DNA from: an uncultured Kiritimatiellota bacterium
GTDB lineage: Bacteria; Verrucomicrobiota; Kiritimatiellia; RFP12; UBA1067
Assembly: GCA_934675625.1 (NCBI GenBank)
Contig: CAKURH010000002.1
Span: 27,512-91,511 of the forward strand
Length of the DNA stretch: 64,000 nt
Reading direction: 5' to 3'
The position numbers were made by a program, and so were the translations under genes. The notes beneath the pieces are model-generated. The model saw only the letters and a program-made list of their open reading frames with translations. It searched no databases and had not been told where the DNA came from. This document shows, piece by piece, positions 1-8,800 of the stretch (position 1 is its first letter; every line of letters starts with the position of its first letter).

Positions 1-1047
1 GAGGTCGCGCGCCTGCATGACGAGCTTGTAGATCTCGTTCGCCATCGTCTTCGCGTCGTAGACCCGGTAGATGACCGGCTTCTCGCCGCGTCCGGCGCGG
101 TTCGGGCGCAGGGTCTTCTCGAACTGGTTCGGCGAGTCCTTCATCACGACGTTCGCGACGTCGAGGACCTCCGGCACCGAGCGGTAGTTGCGCTCCAGCT
201 TGATCGTGCGGCAGCCCTCCCAGCGGCGCGGGAACTCCATGATGTTCTCGATCTGCGCGCCGCGCCACGTGTAGATGCACTGGAAGTCGTCGCCGACGGC
301 GAGGATGTTGCGGTGCTTCGCCGCGAGGATGTCCGTGAACTCGGCCTGCAGGCCGTTCGTGTCCTGGTACTCGTCGACGAGCACGTAGAGGAAGTGCTCC
401 TGAAGCATCTCGCGGATGCGCGCCGTCTTCTCGCTCGTGAGAAGCTTCAGCCCGTTCACGAGGAGGTCGTCGAAGTCCATCGCGCCGAGCTCGCGCTTGC
501 GCGCCGCGTACTTCTCCGCAATCGCGGCGATCTTCTCCGGATCGACTCCCGCCGTCTTCGTCTGCCACCTCCGGGCGATGTCCGCGACCGAACGGCCCTC
601 GTTCGCGGCCTCGGAGATCATCTTCGCGACGAGATCCCTCTTCACGAAGTCCTTCGGGTCCGGCACCGTCGTCTTGATGAGGTCGCCGATCAGCTTCTTC
701 TGGTCGTCCTCGTCGAGGATCTGGAAGCCCGGCGCATAACCGAGGCCCGACCCGTAGCGGCGCAGGAGGCGCGCGCAGATCGAGTGGAACGTGCCCGACC
801 AGATGGACGCGACGGCGTCGCCGACGAGCTTCTCCGCCCGTTCGCGCATCTCGCGCGCGGCGCGGTTCGTGAAGGTCAGGAGGAGGATGCGGTCGGGCGG
901 AACGCCCTGTTCGATCAGGTACGCGACGCGGTGGACGAGCGTACGGGTCTTGCCGGTGCCGGCCGCCGCGAGGACGAGCAGCGGCCCATTGCCCGCCGTC
1001 GCCGCCGCGCACTGCTCGGGGTTGAGGAGTTTCGAGAAATCTGTCAT
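1..1047 (-). CDS. UvrD/PcrA-type ATP-dependent DNA helicase, N-terminal part (cut by window edge)
   Basis: Superfamily 1A helicase, probably the repair helicase UvrD/PcrA. The visible 349 codons begin MTDFSKLLNPEQCAAA and show the Q-motif region, then Walker A (AAAGTGKTRTL) near residue 30, the LTFTNRAAREM motif, the TFHSICARLLR motif, the DEYQDTN Walker B motif and GDDFQCIYTWRGA, followed by the start of domain 2 with NYRS. The gene runs off position 1 in frame, so the C-terminal half is not seen. The start is ATG at 1047, chosen because the family N-terminus begins there and because an extended -10 promoter lies 17 nt upstream. Family assignment is firm. Which paralogue (UvrD, PcrA, Rep) cannot be decided from the N-terminus. 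Confidence 0.93.
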   Translation of the reverse strand, partial: MTDFSKLLNPEQCAAATAGNGPLLVLAAAGTGKTRTLVHRVAYLIEQGVPPDRILLLTFTNRAAREMRERAEKLVGDAVASIWSGTFHSICARLLRRYGSGLGYAPGFQILDEDDQKKLIGDLIKTTVPDPKDFVKRDLVAKMISEAANEGRSVADIARRWQTKTAGVDPEKIAAIAEKYAARKRELGAMDFDDLLVNGLKLLTSEKTARIREMLQEHFLYVLVDEYQDTNGLQAEFTDILAAKHRNILAVGDDFQCIYTWRGAQIENIMEFPRRWEGCRTIKLERNYRSVPEVLDVANVVMKDSPNQFEKTLRPNRAGRGEKPVIYRVYDAKTMANEIYKLVMQARDL

Positions 1048-1064
1048 GGTCTTGGAAGCCGGAT

Positions 1065-1075
1065 ATTATACCAAA
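1065..1075 (-). promoter_or_regulatory. Extended -10 promoter (TTTGGTATAAT) for the helicase gene
   Basis: On the minus strand the sequence reads TTTGGTATAAT and ends 17 nt before the helicase ATG, so the predicted leader is about 10 nt. The same 11-mer precedes several other genes in this window. No good -35 hexamer is visible. Confidence 0.7.
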
Positions 1076-1184
1076 GGTTGCCTTGGCACGTCATCCCGCC
1101 GCCGACTCCCCGTTGCCACCGACCGCCCTTTCAGGGCCGCTCGGCGGCGAACTTGACCCAGACCGACATGAAGCCAAGCGCCTT

Positions 1185-2735
1185 TTACTTGAGAATCAGC
1201 AGAAGACCCGTCGGGCGACGCTCCAGCGTGCAGGACTTTCCGTCGGCGGACTTCACGAAAAGCCATTTGGCCTTTCCGGCCGCCTCAACGACGGGAAGGC
1301 CGTCAATTCCGTCTTCTGACGCGATGGACAGAAACGCCCCGTTCGGACGGAAAGCGGCCCTGTCGTTCGCATGGGCGATGACCAGTTTCGCACCCGGCGC
1401 GAACGTGACCTTTCCGCCAAACACGGCCTGTGCAGCCTCCGTCATCGCATTCGCGTCAACCGTCCACGTGCCCGTCACCTTGACGTCGCCATGCTCGAAC
1501 GTCGGGAACCCCTCCAAATCGTTGACCGTAAACTCGGCTCCCGCCGAGAGGATGATCTTCGTGTCCGCGCCGAATTTCATCGTGTCAAACGCAGGGTAGA
1601 ACGGCGTCGTCTCGGTCGTGTTGATCGCGAGGGTGAAGAGTGTGCCATCCGTGTCGACCATCGCCGAATAGCAGGCCGCATCCGTGCTGTCGCGCCCCTG
1701 GCGGTCATAGGCAAAGCCAAAGTTGGCAGCCCAGGTCGGATTGTTGAGCGCCGCTGACGGCGGCGTAGGCGACGGACGGACGATCCGCGAGGGCTTGCGG
1801 CGTCGGAAGCTCCGCGGCGCCATAGGCGGACTCCGCGAGCTTCTCGGCCGCGAACAGCCCCGCCGGGCCATTGAACTGCAGCGCACCCGCCTTCAGGTCC
1901 AGCGTCGCCGCACCGACCGCGCTCGCATAAAGGTTCGTGCCGACGCCGTCCTTGGTCAACGTCGACTTCCAGGATCCCCTGCCGCCCCAAACCCTTGTCG
2001 TGCCGGCGGAATCGATCGAGAGATCCGGAAGGGAAAAGGACGCCAGCCCCGAAGATGGAGGGTGTCCCCCTCGCCCATCATTGAAAGGGGGACTCCGTCG
2101 CGCGGGAGGGCTCCGTCACACGCCAAGTCAAGTGTGCGGCCGGCCTTGAGGCGAACGCCGCCGGAAAAGTCATTCGCGCCGTTCTGAAGCACCAGCGTAT
2201 TGGCCCCATACTCGCTCATGAAATGACCGGGCCCCGTCACCTTCCCGGCCAGCGTCAGCGTGCCGTCCCTGTTGAGCCGCGTCTCGCCTTCCAGCGAGAC
2301 GTCCCCCGTCCAGAGAGCGCTGCCGCTCTGCATCTGAAAATAGGCATACGGCCCCATCTGCAAATCCCAAGTCCCCGTTCCGCTGAAGTCCACGAACTTG
2401 ATCACGCCGTAATTGCAGATGCGCAGCGTCCCCTTGCCGTCGCCCTCCGCAAACGTGACGCCGCCCTCCAGATGGAGCTCTTTCGGACTGACAATCAGGC
2501 CCGGCCCCGTCACCACGCACGTCGCGCCGTAGAGCTGAACGCTTGTGGGGATTGTCAGCGTCCAGCCGTTCAGCGTAATCGGCCTTGTCGTGCGGGCCGA
2601 CCCGCTCGCGCTGTCATGGGTGACCCATGTCGCGTCCCCGACGAGATTGAGCGAGCCAATCCACGTCGTGTTGTAGGTCGCCGACGAGTTGATCCGCAGC
2701 GCGCCGCTTCCGTCCGGGCGAGCGCGAGAATGCGG
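1185..2735 (-). pseudogene. Broken autotransporter-associated beta-strand repeat protein (fragment)
   Basis: Three successive minus-strand frames encode pieces of one passenger-type protein. The first piece has TYNTTWIGSLNLVGDATWV, DFSGTGTWDLQMG and NDFSGGVRLKAGRTLDL, typical of secreted beta-helix proteins with autotransporter-associated beta-strand repeats. Around 2060 the frame must shift to continue into DLSIDSAGTTRVWGG, and around 1760 it shifts again to continue into NNPTWAANFGFAYDRQG and a C-terminus ending in TGLLLILK at 1185. The upstream edge joins a sialidase-like fragment without a sensible linker. I read this as a degraded or rearranged gene, because the surrounding long genes are intact and so sequencing error is less likely. 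Substrate or role is unknown. Confidence 0.6.
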
Positions 2736-3267
2736 CCGCCCCCCAGGCTGACGCCGCTCGGCTCCGTCGGCCAGTCCTTCTTGGCCATGCCCTCGCCGCA
2801 CGTCCGCTGAATCCATGACACGCCATTGTCGGCGCTCGTCATCACGCCCCAGCGGCGAGGCTTCATGTCATTGCCGTAGCTGCCCCCGAACCAGAAGGCC
2901 ATCAGGCCGACGCCCGGCACCTTGAAGACGTCCGTGATCTGCATCATCGGCCCCGGCGTCAGCTTCGGCGTCGCGACAAGTTCCCACGCGAGGCCGTCTG
3001 CCGAACGGTAGAGGTTCATGAGCGGCCCCTTCCCGTAGCGGCGCAGCCAGACAAGCAGGCGGCCGTTCTCGTCCAGCAGTTGTAGCCGACCGCCGGCTCG
3101 ACGACAGCGGGCTCGACGACAGCGGGCGCGACGGCAGATTGCCCGACCGTCGGACAAGAGGCGTTCGTGGCGTCGGACGCGGCGTGTGCGGCCACGGAAG
3201 CTGCGCCACACGCCACGGCAAAGGTTGCGCTCATCACCTTTGCGTAATCAACTTTCGTTTTGCTCAT
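2736..3267 (-). pseudogene. Broken secreted sialidase-like (BNR-fold) protein, N-terminal fragment
   Basis: The gene starts at ATG 3267 with MSKTKVDYAKVMSATFAVAC followed by an alanine-rich signal peptide region and a short VVEPA repeat. At about 3080 the frame is lost. The neighbouring frame continues with LLDENGRLLVWLRRYGKGP, LYRSADGLAWELV, GVMTSADNGVSW and GGGRILALARTE, which resembles the six-bladed sialidase fold with BNR/Asp-box-like repeats (SADNGVSW). After the ARTE motif the sequence passes into an unrelated autotransporter-like piece. A GCTATAAT promoter sits 6 nt before the ATG, so the 5' end looks functional even though the body is disrupted. The glycosidase assignment rests on short motifs only. 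Confidence 0.55.
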
Positions 3268-3273
3268 GCAGGT

Positions 3274-3279
3274 ATTATA
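3274..3279 (-). promoter_or_regulatory. -10 element (TGCTATAAT) 6 nt before the sialidase-like start codon
   Basis: The minus strand reads TGCTATAATACCTGC then ATG. Only six bases separate the TATAAT hexamer from the start codon, which predicts a leaderless transcript like several others in the window. Confidence 0.65.
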
Positions 3280-3382
3280 GCACAAAATTCCCCGCTGTGG
3301 AGCAAAAGACATATCCACTTTTTTTGAGGGCCGGTTTCGCCCATCAACGCCCCGCCACCGCCGTGTGGCGACAAGTTCGGCT

Positions 3383-4516
3383 TCAACCGAAACGCCGGAG
3401 CGAGGCAAACTGCGCGAAGAAGCCGGGGTATGACTTCGCCGCACAGGCCGTGTCGTCGATCGCGACGGGCGCATCGGCCACGGTCGCGCCGACGGCAATC
3501 GACATCGCGATGCGGTGGTCGGCGAAGGAGCCGAACGCGCCGCCGCGCAACGGCGCCGACTGGCCGTGCACGACAAACACTGCGTCTGAAACGTCCGTCG
3601 CAACGCCGAAGCGCGTGAGCACGTCCGCCATCGCCGCCACGCGATCCGACTCCTTGAGACGCAGACGGCGAATGCCCGTGAAGCGCGTCGTGCCCGCACG
3701 TTTCGCGGCGAGGACCGTCAGGACGGGGAAGATGTCGGGGCAGGCGTCAATGTCAACCGACCCGTCGCCCGTTCGCGCGAAGTCGGCGAGGATCGGAACG
3801 ATCGCGCGGTCGGGCTGCCGCGAATCGTCCGCAAGCCCCGCCGCACAGCCGTCCGACAGGCGAACCGCGTTGCCAAGCGCGGCCATCGCGAGCGGAAACG
3901 CCGCGCCCGACCAGTCCGTCTCGATGCGTGGGCCGTCCGCCGGCGCACAAAACCGCTGATGGCCCGCGACGCGAAAGCCCGTCGCCGTCTCGTCGACCGA
4001 CACGCCATAGGTGCGCAAGACGTCCAGCGTCATGTCGACATAGCCGCGTGAGGCGAGCGGCGAGGTGAGGCGAATCTCCGAATCACTGTCCAGCAACGGC
4101 AGGGCAAAGAGAAGCCCGCTCACGAACTGCGACGAGACGTCGCCGGCCAAGACCTGAACGCCCGGTTCAAGGTTCGCGTAGTCAATCTGCGGACGCGTCG
4201 CGAGCCGCCCCTTCATCACCCAGTTCGGCGTCACGCCCAACGCGGCGACGATCGGGCCCAAGAGCCGTCGCGTCGTCCCCGACTCGCCGCAGTCCTGCGT
4301 CACGGCGTTCTTGCCCTGTGCGCGCGGCGTTCGCTGCGCGTCGAGCGCCGCCAAGCACCGCTTCGTCGCGCAAATGTCGTCGCAGTCTTCGGGAGACGAC
4401 GCGAGACACGCCGTGCGCCCGGCGAGAAATTCGGCGATCAGCACGCGATGCGCATGCGATTTCGAAATGGGCACCGCCATTGTGCCGCGCCGCAGACCGG
4501 GTTCGAGACGGGTCAC
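3383..4516 (-). CDS. aroA: 3-phosphoshikimate 1-carboxyvinyltransferase (EPSP synthase)
   Basis: AroA condenses shikimate-3-phosphate with phosphoenolpyruvate, the sixth step of the shikimate pathway. The 377-aa protein shows the family landmarks: PISKSHAHRVLIAEFLAG near the N-terminus, GESGTTRRLLGP (the SGT substrate-binding motif), SSQFVSGLLFALPLL, DWSGAAFPLAMA, RRLRLKESDR and FADHRIAMSIA near the C-terminus. It is shorter than the usual 420-430 aa, with tight loops and a clipped N-terminus, but no catalytic motif seems lost. The start is GTG at 4516, and its GTGA overlaps the stop of the upstream aroK-aroB fusion, so translation is probably coupled. Expression likely depends on the promoter before aroKB. 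Confidence 0.93.
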   Translation of the reverse strand: MTRLEPGLRRGTMAVPISKSHAHRVLIAEFLAGRTACLASSPEDCDDICATKRCLAALDAQRTPRAQGKNAVTQDCGESGTTRRLLGPIVAALGVTPNWVMKGRLATRPQIDYANLEPGVQVLAGDVSSQFVSGLLFALPLLDSDSEIRLTSPLASRGYVDMTLDVLRTYGVSVDETATGFRVAGHQRFCAPADGPRIETDWSGAAFPLAMAALGNAVRLSDGCAAGLADDSRQPDRAIVPILADFARTGDGSVDIDACPDIFPVLTVLAAKRAGTTRFTGIRRLRLKESDRVAAMADVLTRFGVATDVSDAVFVVHGQSAPLRGGAFGSFADHRIAMSIAVGATVADAPVAIDDTACAAKSYPGFFAQFASLRRFG

Positions 4517-5946
4517 AGGGCCTCCTTTTCAAGGTCGATCGGCACGGCACGCACATCGCCCCATCCACACGGCAGCGCGAACGTGACGACCGCGCCCGCG
4601 CGCTTCTTGTCGCCCTTCATGAGCGGCACGAGCCCGCCAAGGGACAGGCCCTCTGGTAGCGCCGTCGGCAACCCGGCCACCGCGAACCGCGCGGCCAGTT
4701 CGTCCGGCCAGTCCGCCGGGGACAGACCCCGCCGCACCGCAATCCGCGCCTCCTCGACGCAGCCAATCGCCACGGCCGAGCCATGCGAAATCGCGTAGTT
4801 CGTCGCCTTCTCGACGGCGTGGGCGACTGTGTGGCCGCAGTTGAGCAGAAGCCGCCGCCCCAGCCGCTCGAACGGGTCTTCACGGACGATGCCGACCTTG
4901 ACGGCGAGATTTCGTGCGATTTCAGCCGCCGTTGGCACATTTTCGGAAGTTATCGAGGAAGCCACCTTGGGGACAGGCCCCCAATTCTTGGGGCCTGTCC
5001 CCACGTTTTGGGGGTCTGTCCCCGGCGAAATAATCTCGTGCTTGATCATTTCGGCCTTGCCGTCGCACAGCGTCGCGGACGGCAGCGTCGCCAGGAACGC
5101 CGCGTCGATGACGACGAGTTTCGGCGCGTGGAATGCCCCCGCGAGATTCTTCCCTTCCGGCAAATCACACCCTGTCTTCCCACCCGTCGAGGCGTCCACC
5201 ATCGACAGCAAGGTCGTCGGCACGTTGATCCAGTCGATGCCGCGCATCCACGTCGCCGCCGCGAATCCCGTGAGGTCGCCCGCCACGCCTCCGCCCAGCG
5301 CGGCGACCGTGTCGCGGCGACCCAGCCCCGCACGGGCGAACGCCCCCCAGAGCGCCGTCACCGTGCCAATCGTCTTGTGCTGTTCGCCGGACGGTATGGT
5401 CGCAATCGGCTGGACACCCAGTTTCGCCGCCCACAGGGAGGCCACGGTCGCGTCCGCGACAACGGGACGCCCCGACAGGAAGACGCGCGCCAGCCCCGTG
5501 CCGCAGAGGACAAGCGAATTGTCGAGGTCGAACCAGCCGGCAATCCGATTCGGAAAAGAGGCATAATGCGCGGCGCGTTCCTTCGCCCGGTCACCGAGCG
5601 GACGCGTCCCCTGCGCCGCGCCGAGGCGCCGCGCAAGTTCATCGTCCGACGGCGTGTCGAGGCAAATCACCGTCCCGTCCGTTTCACAGAACGTGCGGTT
5701 GGCCTCCCGCAGCAGCGTGCCGCCGCCGAGGGCAACGACGCCCGCCTCCCGGATTTGGGCGAGCGTCTGCGCTTCGAGGTCGCGAAACGCGGCTTCGCCC
5801 TGCGTCGCAAAGATTTCGGGAATGGATCGCCCAGCCTTTCGGACGATTTCCTCGTCAAGATCGACGAACGAAACGCCGAGCGCCGTCGCGAGACGGCGAC
5901 CGAGCGTGGTCTTGCCCGAAGCGGGCGCTCCTGTCAGGAAAATCAT
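4513..5946 (-). CDS. Bifunctional shikimate kinase / 3-dehydroquinate synthase (AroK-AroB fusion)
   Basis: This 477-aa fusion joins two enzymes of the shikimate pathway. Residues 1 to about 160 are shikimate kinase, with P-loop GAPASGKTT at 6-14, the DLDEEIVRKAGRSI substrate region and GGGTLL near 75. Residues from about 165 on are 3-dehydroquinate synthase, with IPSGEQHK, GGGVAGDLTGFAAATWMRG, VPTTLLSMVDASTGGKTG, the AEMIKHEII zinc-ligand segment and NCGHTVAHAVE. The start is ATG 5946, because an extended -10 lies 7 nt upstream and the sequence begins at the first kinase strand. Between the AEMIKHE segment and the helical domain there is an insertion of about 21 residues built from three 7-residue units (residues 309-329), from a DNA repeat. 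The stop overlaps the aroA start. aroK-aroB fusions occur elsewhere; here they join a larger set of fusions. Confidence 0.93.
   Translation of the reverse strand: MIFLTGAPASGKTTLGRRLATALGVSFVDLDEEIVRKAGRSIPEIFATQGEAAFRDLEAQTLAQIREAGVVALGGGTLLREANRTFCETDGTVICLDTPSDDELARRLGAAQGTRPLGDRAKERAAHYASFPNRIAGWFDLDNSLVLCGTGLARVFLSGRPVVADATVASLWAAKLGVQPIATIPSGEQHKTIGTVTALWGAFARAGLGRRDTVAALGGGVAGDLTGFAAATWMRGIDWINVPTTLLSMVDASTGGKTGCDLPEGKNLAGAFHAPKLVVIDAAFLATLPSATLCDGKAEMIKHEIISPGTDPQNVGTGPKNWGPVPKVASSITSENVPTAAEIARNLAVKVGIVREDPFERLGRRLLLNCGHTVAHAVEKATNYAISHGSAVAIGCVEEARIAVRRGLSPADWPDELAARFAVAGLPTALPEGLSLGGLVPLMKGDKKRAGAVVTFALPCGWGDVRAVPIDLEKEAL
4960..5022. repeat. Three 21-bp repeat units with GGGGACAGGCCCC-type cores inside aroB
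   Basis: The cores GGGGACAGGCCCC (4969-4981), GGGGCCTGTCCCC (4990-5002) and GGGGTCTGTCCCC (5011-5023) start exactly 21 bp apart. The second and third are inverted relative to the first. Because 21 is a multiple of three the array stays in frame and encodes the heptapeptides GTDPQNV, GTGPKNW and GPVPKVA. A related core occurs in tcdA at 62610-62622. Confidence 0.85.
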
Positions 5947-5953
5947 GCGGCGT

Positions 5954-5964
5954 ATTATACCAAA
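5954..5964 (-). promoter_or_regulatory. Extended -10 promoter (TTTGGTATAAT), leaderless, for aroKB-aroA
   Basis: The minus strand reads TTTGGTATAATACGCCGC then ATG. The hexamer ends 7 nt before the start codon, so transcription is expected to begin at or next to the A of ATG. It sits just after the aroCDE stop codon and gives aroKB-aroA its own promoter. Confidence 0.75.
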
Positions 5965-5980
5965 GTTGACGCGGCGTCCG

Positions 5981-8185
5981 TCACACGCCCCAGATGCGCC
6001 GCTGTTCACGGGCCTGCGCCCGCAGCATCGAGAACCCGTTCTCGACGCGGCAGCCCGCCGCCGCCGCGCGCGCGAGGAGCGGCGTCACCTCCGGCACGTA
6101 GCCGAGGTCATAGACGAGCTCCCGCCCCGAAAAGGCGTAGTCGGGAATCGGGTCGACCGGCGTCGCGTTAATCAGGATGTCGAAGCCCGGACGCGGCGTC
6201 CGCCGGTGGAAGACCTCGAACCGCACGCCGAGCGCCCGGAGCGCGACCTTCACGGCCTGCGCCGCGCCGCCGTCGCCGAGAACCGCCGCCGTCTTCCCCC
6301 GCACGTCGCCCGCGAAGGCGACCAGCGCCTCGGAAAAGCCCGCGACGTCCGTGTTGGAGCCGACGTACTTTCCGTTCACGCACGTGACCGTGTTGACCGC
6401 GCCGACCTTCTTCGCCAGCGGGTCGATGCGGTCGAGGAGCGGCATAATCGCCTGCTTGTGCGGAATCGTGACGGCGAGGCCCTTCATCCCCATCGCCTTC
6501 ATGAAGGCCAGGGCCTCCGCCGCCGTCTGGGACGGGAACGGCACCATCACCGCGTCCTCGTCCTCGGCGGCGAACGCGGCGTTGTGAAGTTCGGGCGAGC
6601 GCGTCTTCTTCAGCGGCCAGCCCGTCACGCCGTAGAGCGCCGCGTCGCGCGTCACCGCGCGGAAGCGGTACGTCCGCACGAGCTCCTCCGGCGAGATGTG
6701 GCCAATCGCCTCCAGTCCGCCGACCGAGCAGTACGTCCAGAGCGAATGCGTCCGCCCCGCAAGGACGCGCGAGGCGAGCCCCTGCGCGCCCATCGCGAGC
6801 GTGACGTGCGGCACGTCCGTGAGATCCTTTGTCTCCGCGAAAAGCCGCGCGACGTCCGCCATCGACTTCGGCTGGAACGCGACCTTGGCGATCGCGCCCG
6901 CCTTGCCCGACAGCGCGCGGCACTTCGCCGGCAGGTTCTTCACCGGCCCCTTGAAGTCGTGCACGGGGTTGATGAGCCGCCCGTCGGCCAGCACCGTGTG
7001 GTCGATGTCCTGCGTGAAGATGACCGGCACGCCCTTCGGCAGAAGCTTCGGGAAGTCCTTCGCCCGCGCGCGTTCGGACGGCTTCAGGAGGTCGATGCGC
7101 AGTTCCACCATGTCCGTGAAGTAGCGCTGTGACGCATACTGCGCGAGGTCTTCCGCAAGCGTCGCGCCCGTCAGCGTGAGGCAGATGCGCGGACGCGCCG
7201 CCTCGTCCGCGAGAATCGCGTCCGCCAGCACGAGCGCCACCGCCGCCTCGACGACGGGCACGGCGCGGCGGACGATGCACGGGTCGTGGCGGCCCTTCAT
7301 CGCAAGGCGCGCGGGCTTCATCGTCGCGAGATCGACCGACCTCTGCTCCTTGTAGATCGTCGGCGTCGGCCGCAGCGCGACATGGAACGTGACGGGCATG
7401 CCGCTCGTGCGCCCGCCGAGAATGCCACCCTGGCGGTTCGTCTTCGTGCGCACGCCGCCGTCCGTGCCGACGACAAAGGCGTCGTTGAACGCGCTGCCGA
7501 GGAGATCCGGCGCGCGGAGGCCGTCGCCGAAGCTCACGGCCTTCACGCCGGGAATCGCGAAGAGCGCGGCGGAAAGTTCCGATTCAAGTCCGTCGAAAAG
7601 CGCGCCGCCCAGCCCCGGCGGCAGGCCCGTCACCGTGCCGGAAATCCAGCCGCCGACGGAATCGCCCGCGTCGCGCGCCGCCTCGATCTCGCGCACCATC
7701 CGCCGTTCGCCCGTCTGGCCGTGGATCGACTCGACGGACGCCGCGACCGCGATGCCGCGCGCCGCGAGGAACTGCTTGCAGAGTCCGCCCGCCGCGCAGA
7801 CGGCCGCCGTGAGGCGCCCCGAATTCTTGCCGCCGCCCGTCGGGATGACGCCCGTCTCGACCCACTGGCCGAAGTCGGCGTGGCCGGGACGCGGCACCGT
7901 GCGCGCCGCGCCGTAGTCGCGTGGCCGCGCGTCGGCGTTGCGGATTTCGCCACAGACCGTCTCGCCCGTCGTGACGCCGTCCGCGACGCCCGCCGTGAAG
8001 ACGACGGCATCCGCCTCGCGCCGCTGGGTCGACAGCCGGTCGCGTCCCGGCGCGCGCCGTTCCATGAACGCCGCGAGAGCCGCCGCATCGACGGCGAATC
8101 CCGTCGGGAACCCCGACAGCACAAACCGAATCGCGCGCGCGTGCGATGCGCCGCGTATGTCAAGCTTCAAGCATTTTCCGAACAT
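5981..8185 (-). CDS. Trifunctional chorismate synthase / 3-dehydroquinate dehydratase (type I) / shikimate dehydrogenase
   Basis: One 734-aa chain carries three shikimate-pathway enzymes. Residues 1 to about 328 are chorismate synthase (AroC; RPGHADF at 99-105, TGGGKNSGRLTA at 116-127, SAFNDAFVV, ALRPTPTI). About 333-510 is type I dehydroquinate dehydratase (AroD), with the expected Glu in ELRID (361), His in VHDF (409) and Schiff-base Lys in AKVAFQPK (434). About 515-734 is shikimate dehydrogenase (AroE), with TIPHK (catalytic Lys 577), GAVNTV, SNTDVAGF (Asp 613) and the NADP loop GDGGAA (637-642). No frameshift or stop separates the parts and every domain keeps its catalytic residues, so the fusion looks functional. 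The start ATG 8185 follows a GAAGAGGAAAAG ribosome site and lies 14 nt after the ruvA stop. AroD-AroE fusions are known in chlamydiae and plants; I do not know of the AroC addition. Confidence 0.93.
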   Translation of the reverse strand: MFGKCLKLDIRGASHARAIRFVLSGFPTGFAVDAAALAAFMERRAPGRDRLSTQRREADAVVFTAGVADGVTTGETVCGEIRNADARPRDYGAARTVPRPGHADFGQWVETGVIPTGGGKNSGRLTAAVCAAGGLCKQFLAARGIAVAASVESIHGQTGERRMVREIEAARDAGDSVGGWISGTVTGLPPGLGGALFDGLESELSAALFAIPGVKAVSFGDGLRAPDLLGSAFNDAFVVGTDGGVRTKTNRQGGILGGRTSGMPVTFHVALRPTPTIYKEQRSVDLATMKPARLAMKGRHDPCIVRRAVPVVEAAVALVLADAILADEAARPRICLTLTGATLAEDLAQYASQRYFTDMVELRIDLLKPSERARAKDFPKLLPKGVPVIFTQDIDHTVLADGRLINPVHDFKGPVKNLPAKCRALSGKAGAIAKVAFQPKSMADVARLFAETKDLTDVPHVTLAMGAQGLASRVLAGRTHSLWTYCSVGGLEAIGHISPEELVRTYRFRAVTRDAALYGVTGWPLKKTRSPELHNAAFAAEDEDAVMVPFPSQTAAEALAFMKAMGMKGLAVTIPHKQAIMPLLDRIDPLAKKVGAVNTVTCVNGKYVGSNTDVAGFSEALVAFAGDVRGKTAAVLGDGGAAQAVKVALRALGVRFEVFHRRTPRPGFDILINATPVDPIPDYAFSGRELVYDLGYVPEVTPLLARAAAAGCRVENGFSMLRAQAREQRRIWGV

Positions 8186-8199
8186 CTTTTCCTCTTCCG

Positions 8200-8790
8200 C
8201 TAACGGCTCGCCAACGCGAGCTTGATGACCTGCTCGACCGAATCGACGGCAGGGTTCTTCGCGAGGATGTCCGTCACCATCTTCGCGCTCGTCTCGTCGC
8301 TGAAGCCGAGCGCGCGGAGCGCGGCGACCGCATCGGCGGCGACCGGCGAGGCGACCGACCCGTCGCCCCCGCGCGCGGCGAACGCGAGCGCGTCCACCTT
8401 GTCCTTCAGCTCGACGCAGATCTTCTCTGCCGTCTTCTTGCCGACGCCCTTCACCGCCGCGAGCCGCTTTGCGTCCCGCGCCGCGATGGCAAGCGCCAGC
8501 TCGCCGACGGATGCGCCCGAGAGAATCGCGAGCGCAATCTTCGGCCCGACACCCGAAACGCCCGTCAGCTTCACGAAAAGCTCGCGCTCGTTCGCCGTCG
8601 CGAAGCCGAAAAGCAGTTCGTCGTCCTCGCGCACGCAATGGTACGCGAGAAGCTTCGCCTCCGAACCCTCGCGCGGCAGCCTCTCGTAGGTCGAAATCGG
8701 AATCAGCAGTTCGTAGCCGACGCCCGCCGCCTCAATCACCGCACGCGTCGGCGCCTTCTCGACCACGATGCCTCGTATGTAGGCAATCAC
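8200..8790 (-). CDS. ruvA: Holliday junction branch migration protein RuvA
   Basis: RuvA binds the Holliday junction as a tetramer and loads the RuvB motor. The 196-aa product begins IAYIRGIVVEKAPTRAVIEAAGVGYELLIP (domain I OB-fold), has the helix-hairpin-helix pairs LTGVSGVGPKIALAIL and VKGVGKKTAEKI in domain II, and ends with a UBA-like domain III (AVAALRALGFSDETS). Length matches the family (about 200 aa). The start is taken as GTG 8790, which places the normal MIAYIRG start; longer in-frame extension has no family similarity. It sits between the pyrophosphorylase gene (10 nt upstream) and aroCDE. ruvB and ruvC are not in the window. Confidence 0.95.
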   Translation of the reverse strand: MIAYIRGIVVEKAPTRAVIEAAGVGYELLIPISTYERLPREGSEAKLLAYHCVREDDELLFGFATANERELFVKLTGVSGVGPKIALAILSGASVGELALAIAARDAKRLAAVKGVGKKTAEKICVELKDKVDALAFAARGGDGSVASPVAADAVAALRALGFSDETSAKMVTDILAKNPAVDSVEQVIKLALASR

Positions 8791-8800
8791 GGCACGCGCG

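Noticed and set aside
3300..3345. T-run as terminator for aroA
   Set aside because: The T-run is on the plus strand, the wrong orientation for aroA, and has no adequate stem.
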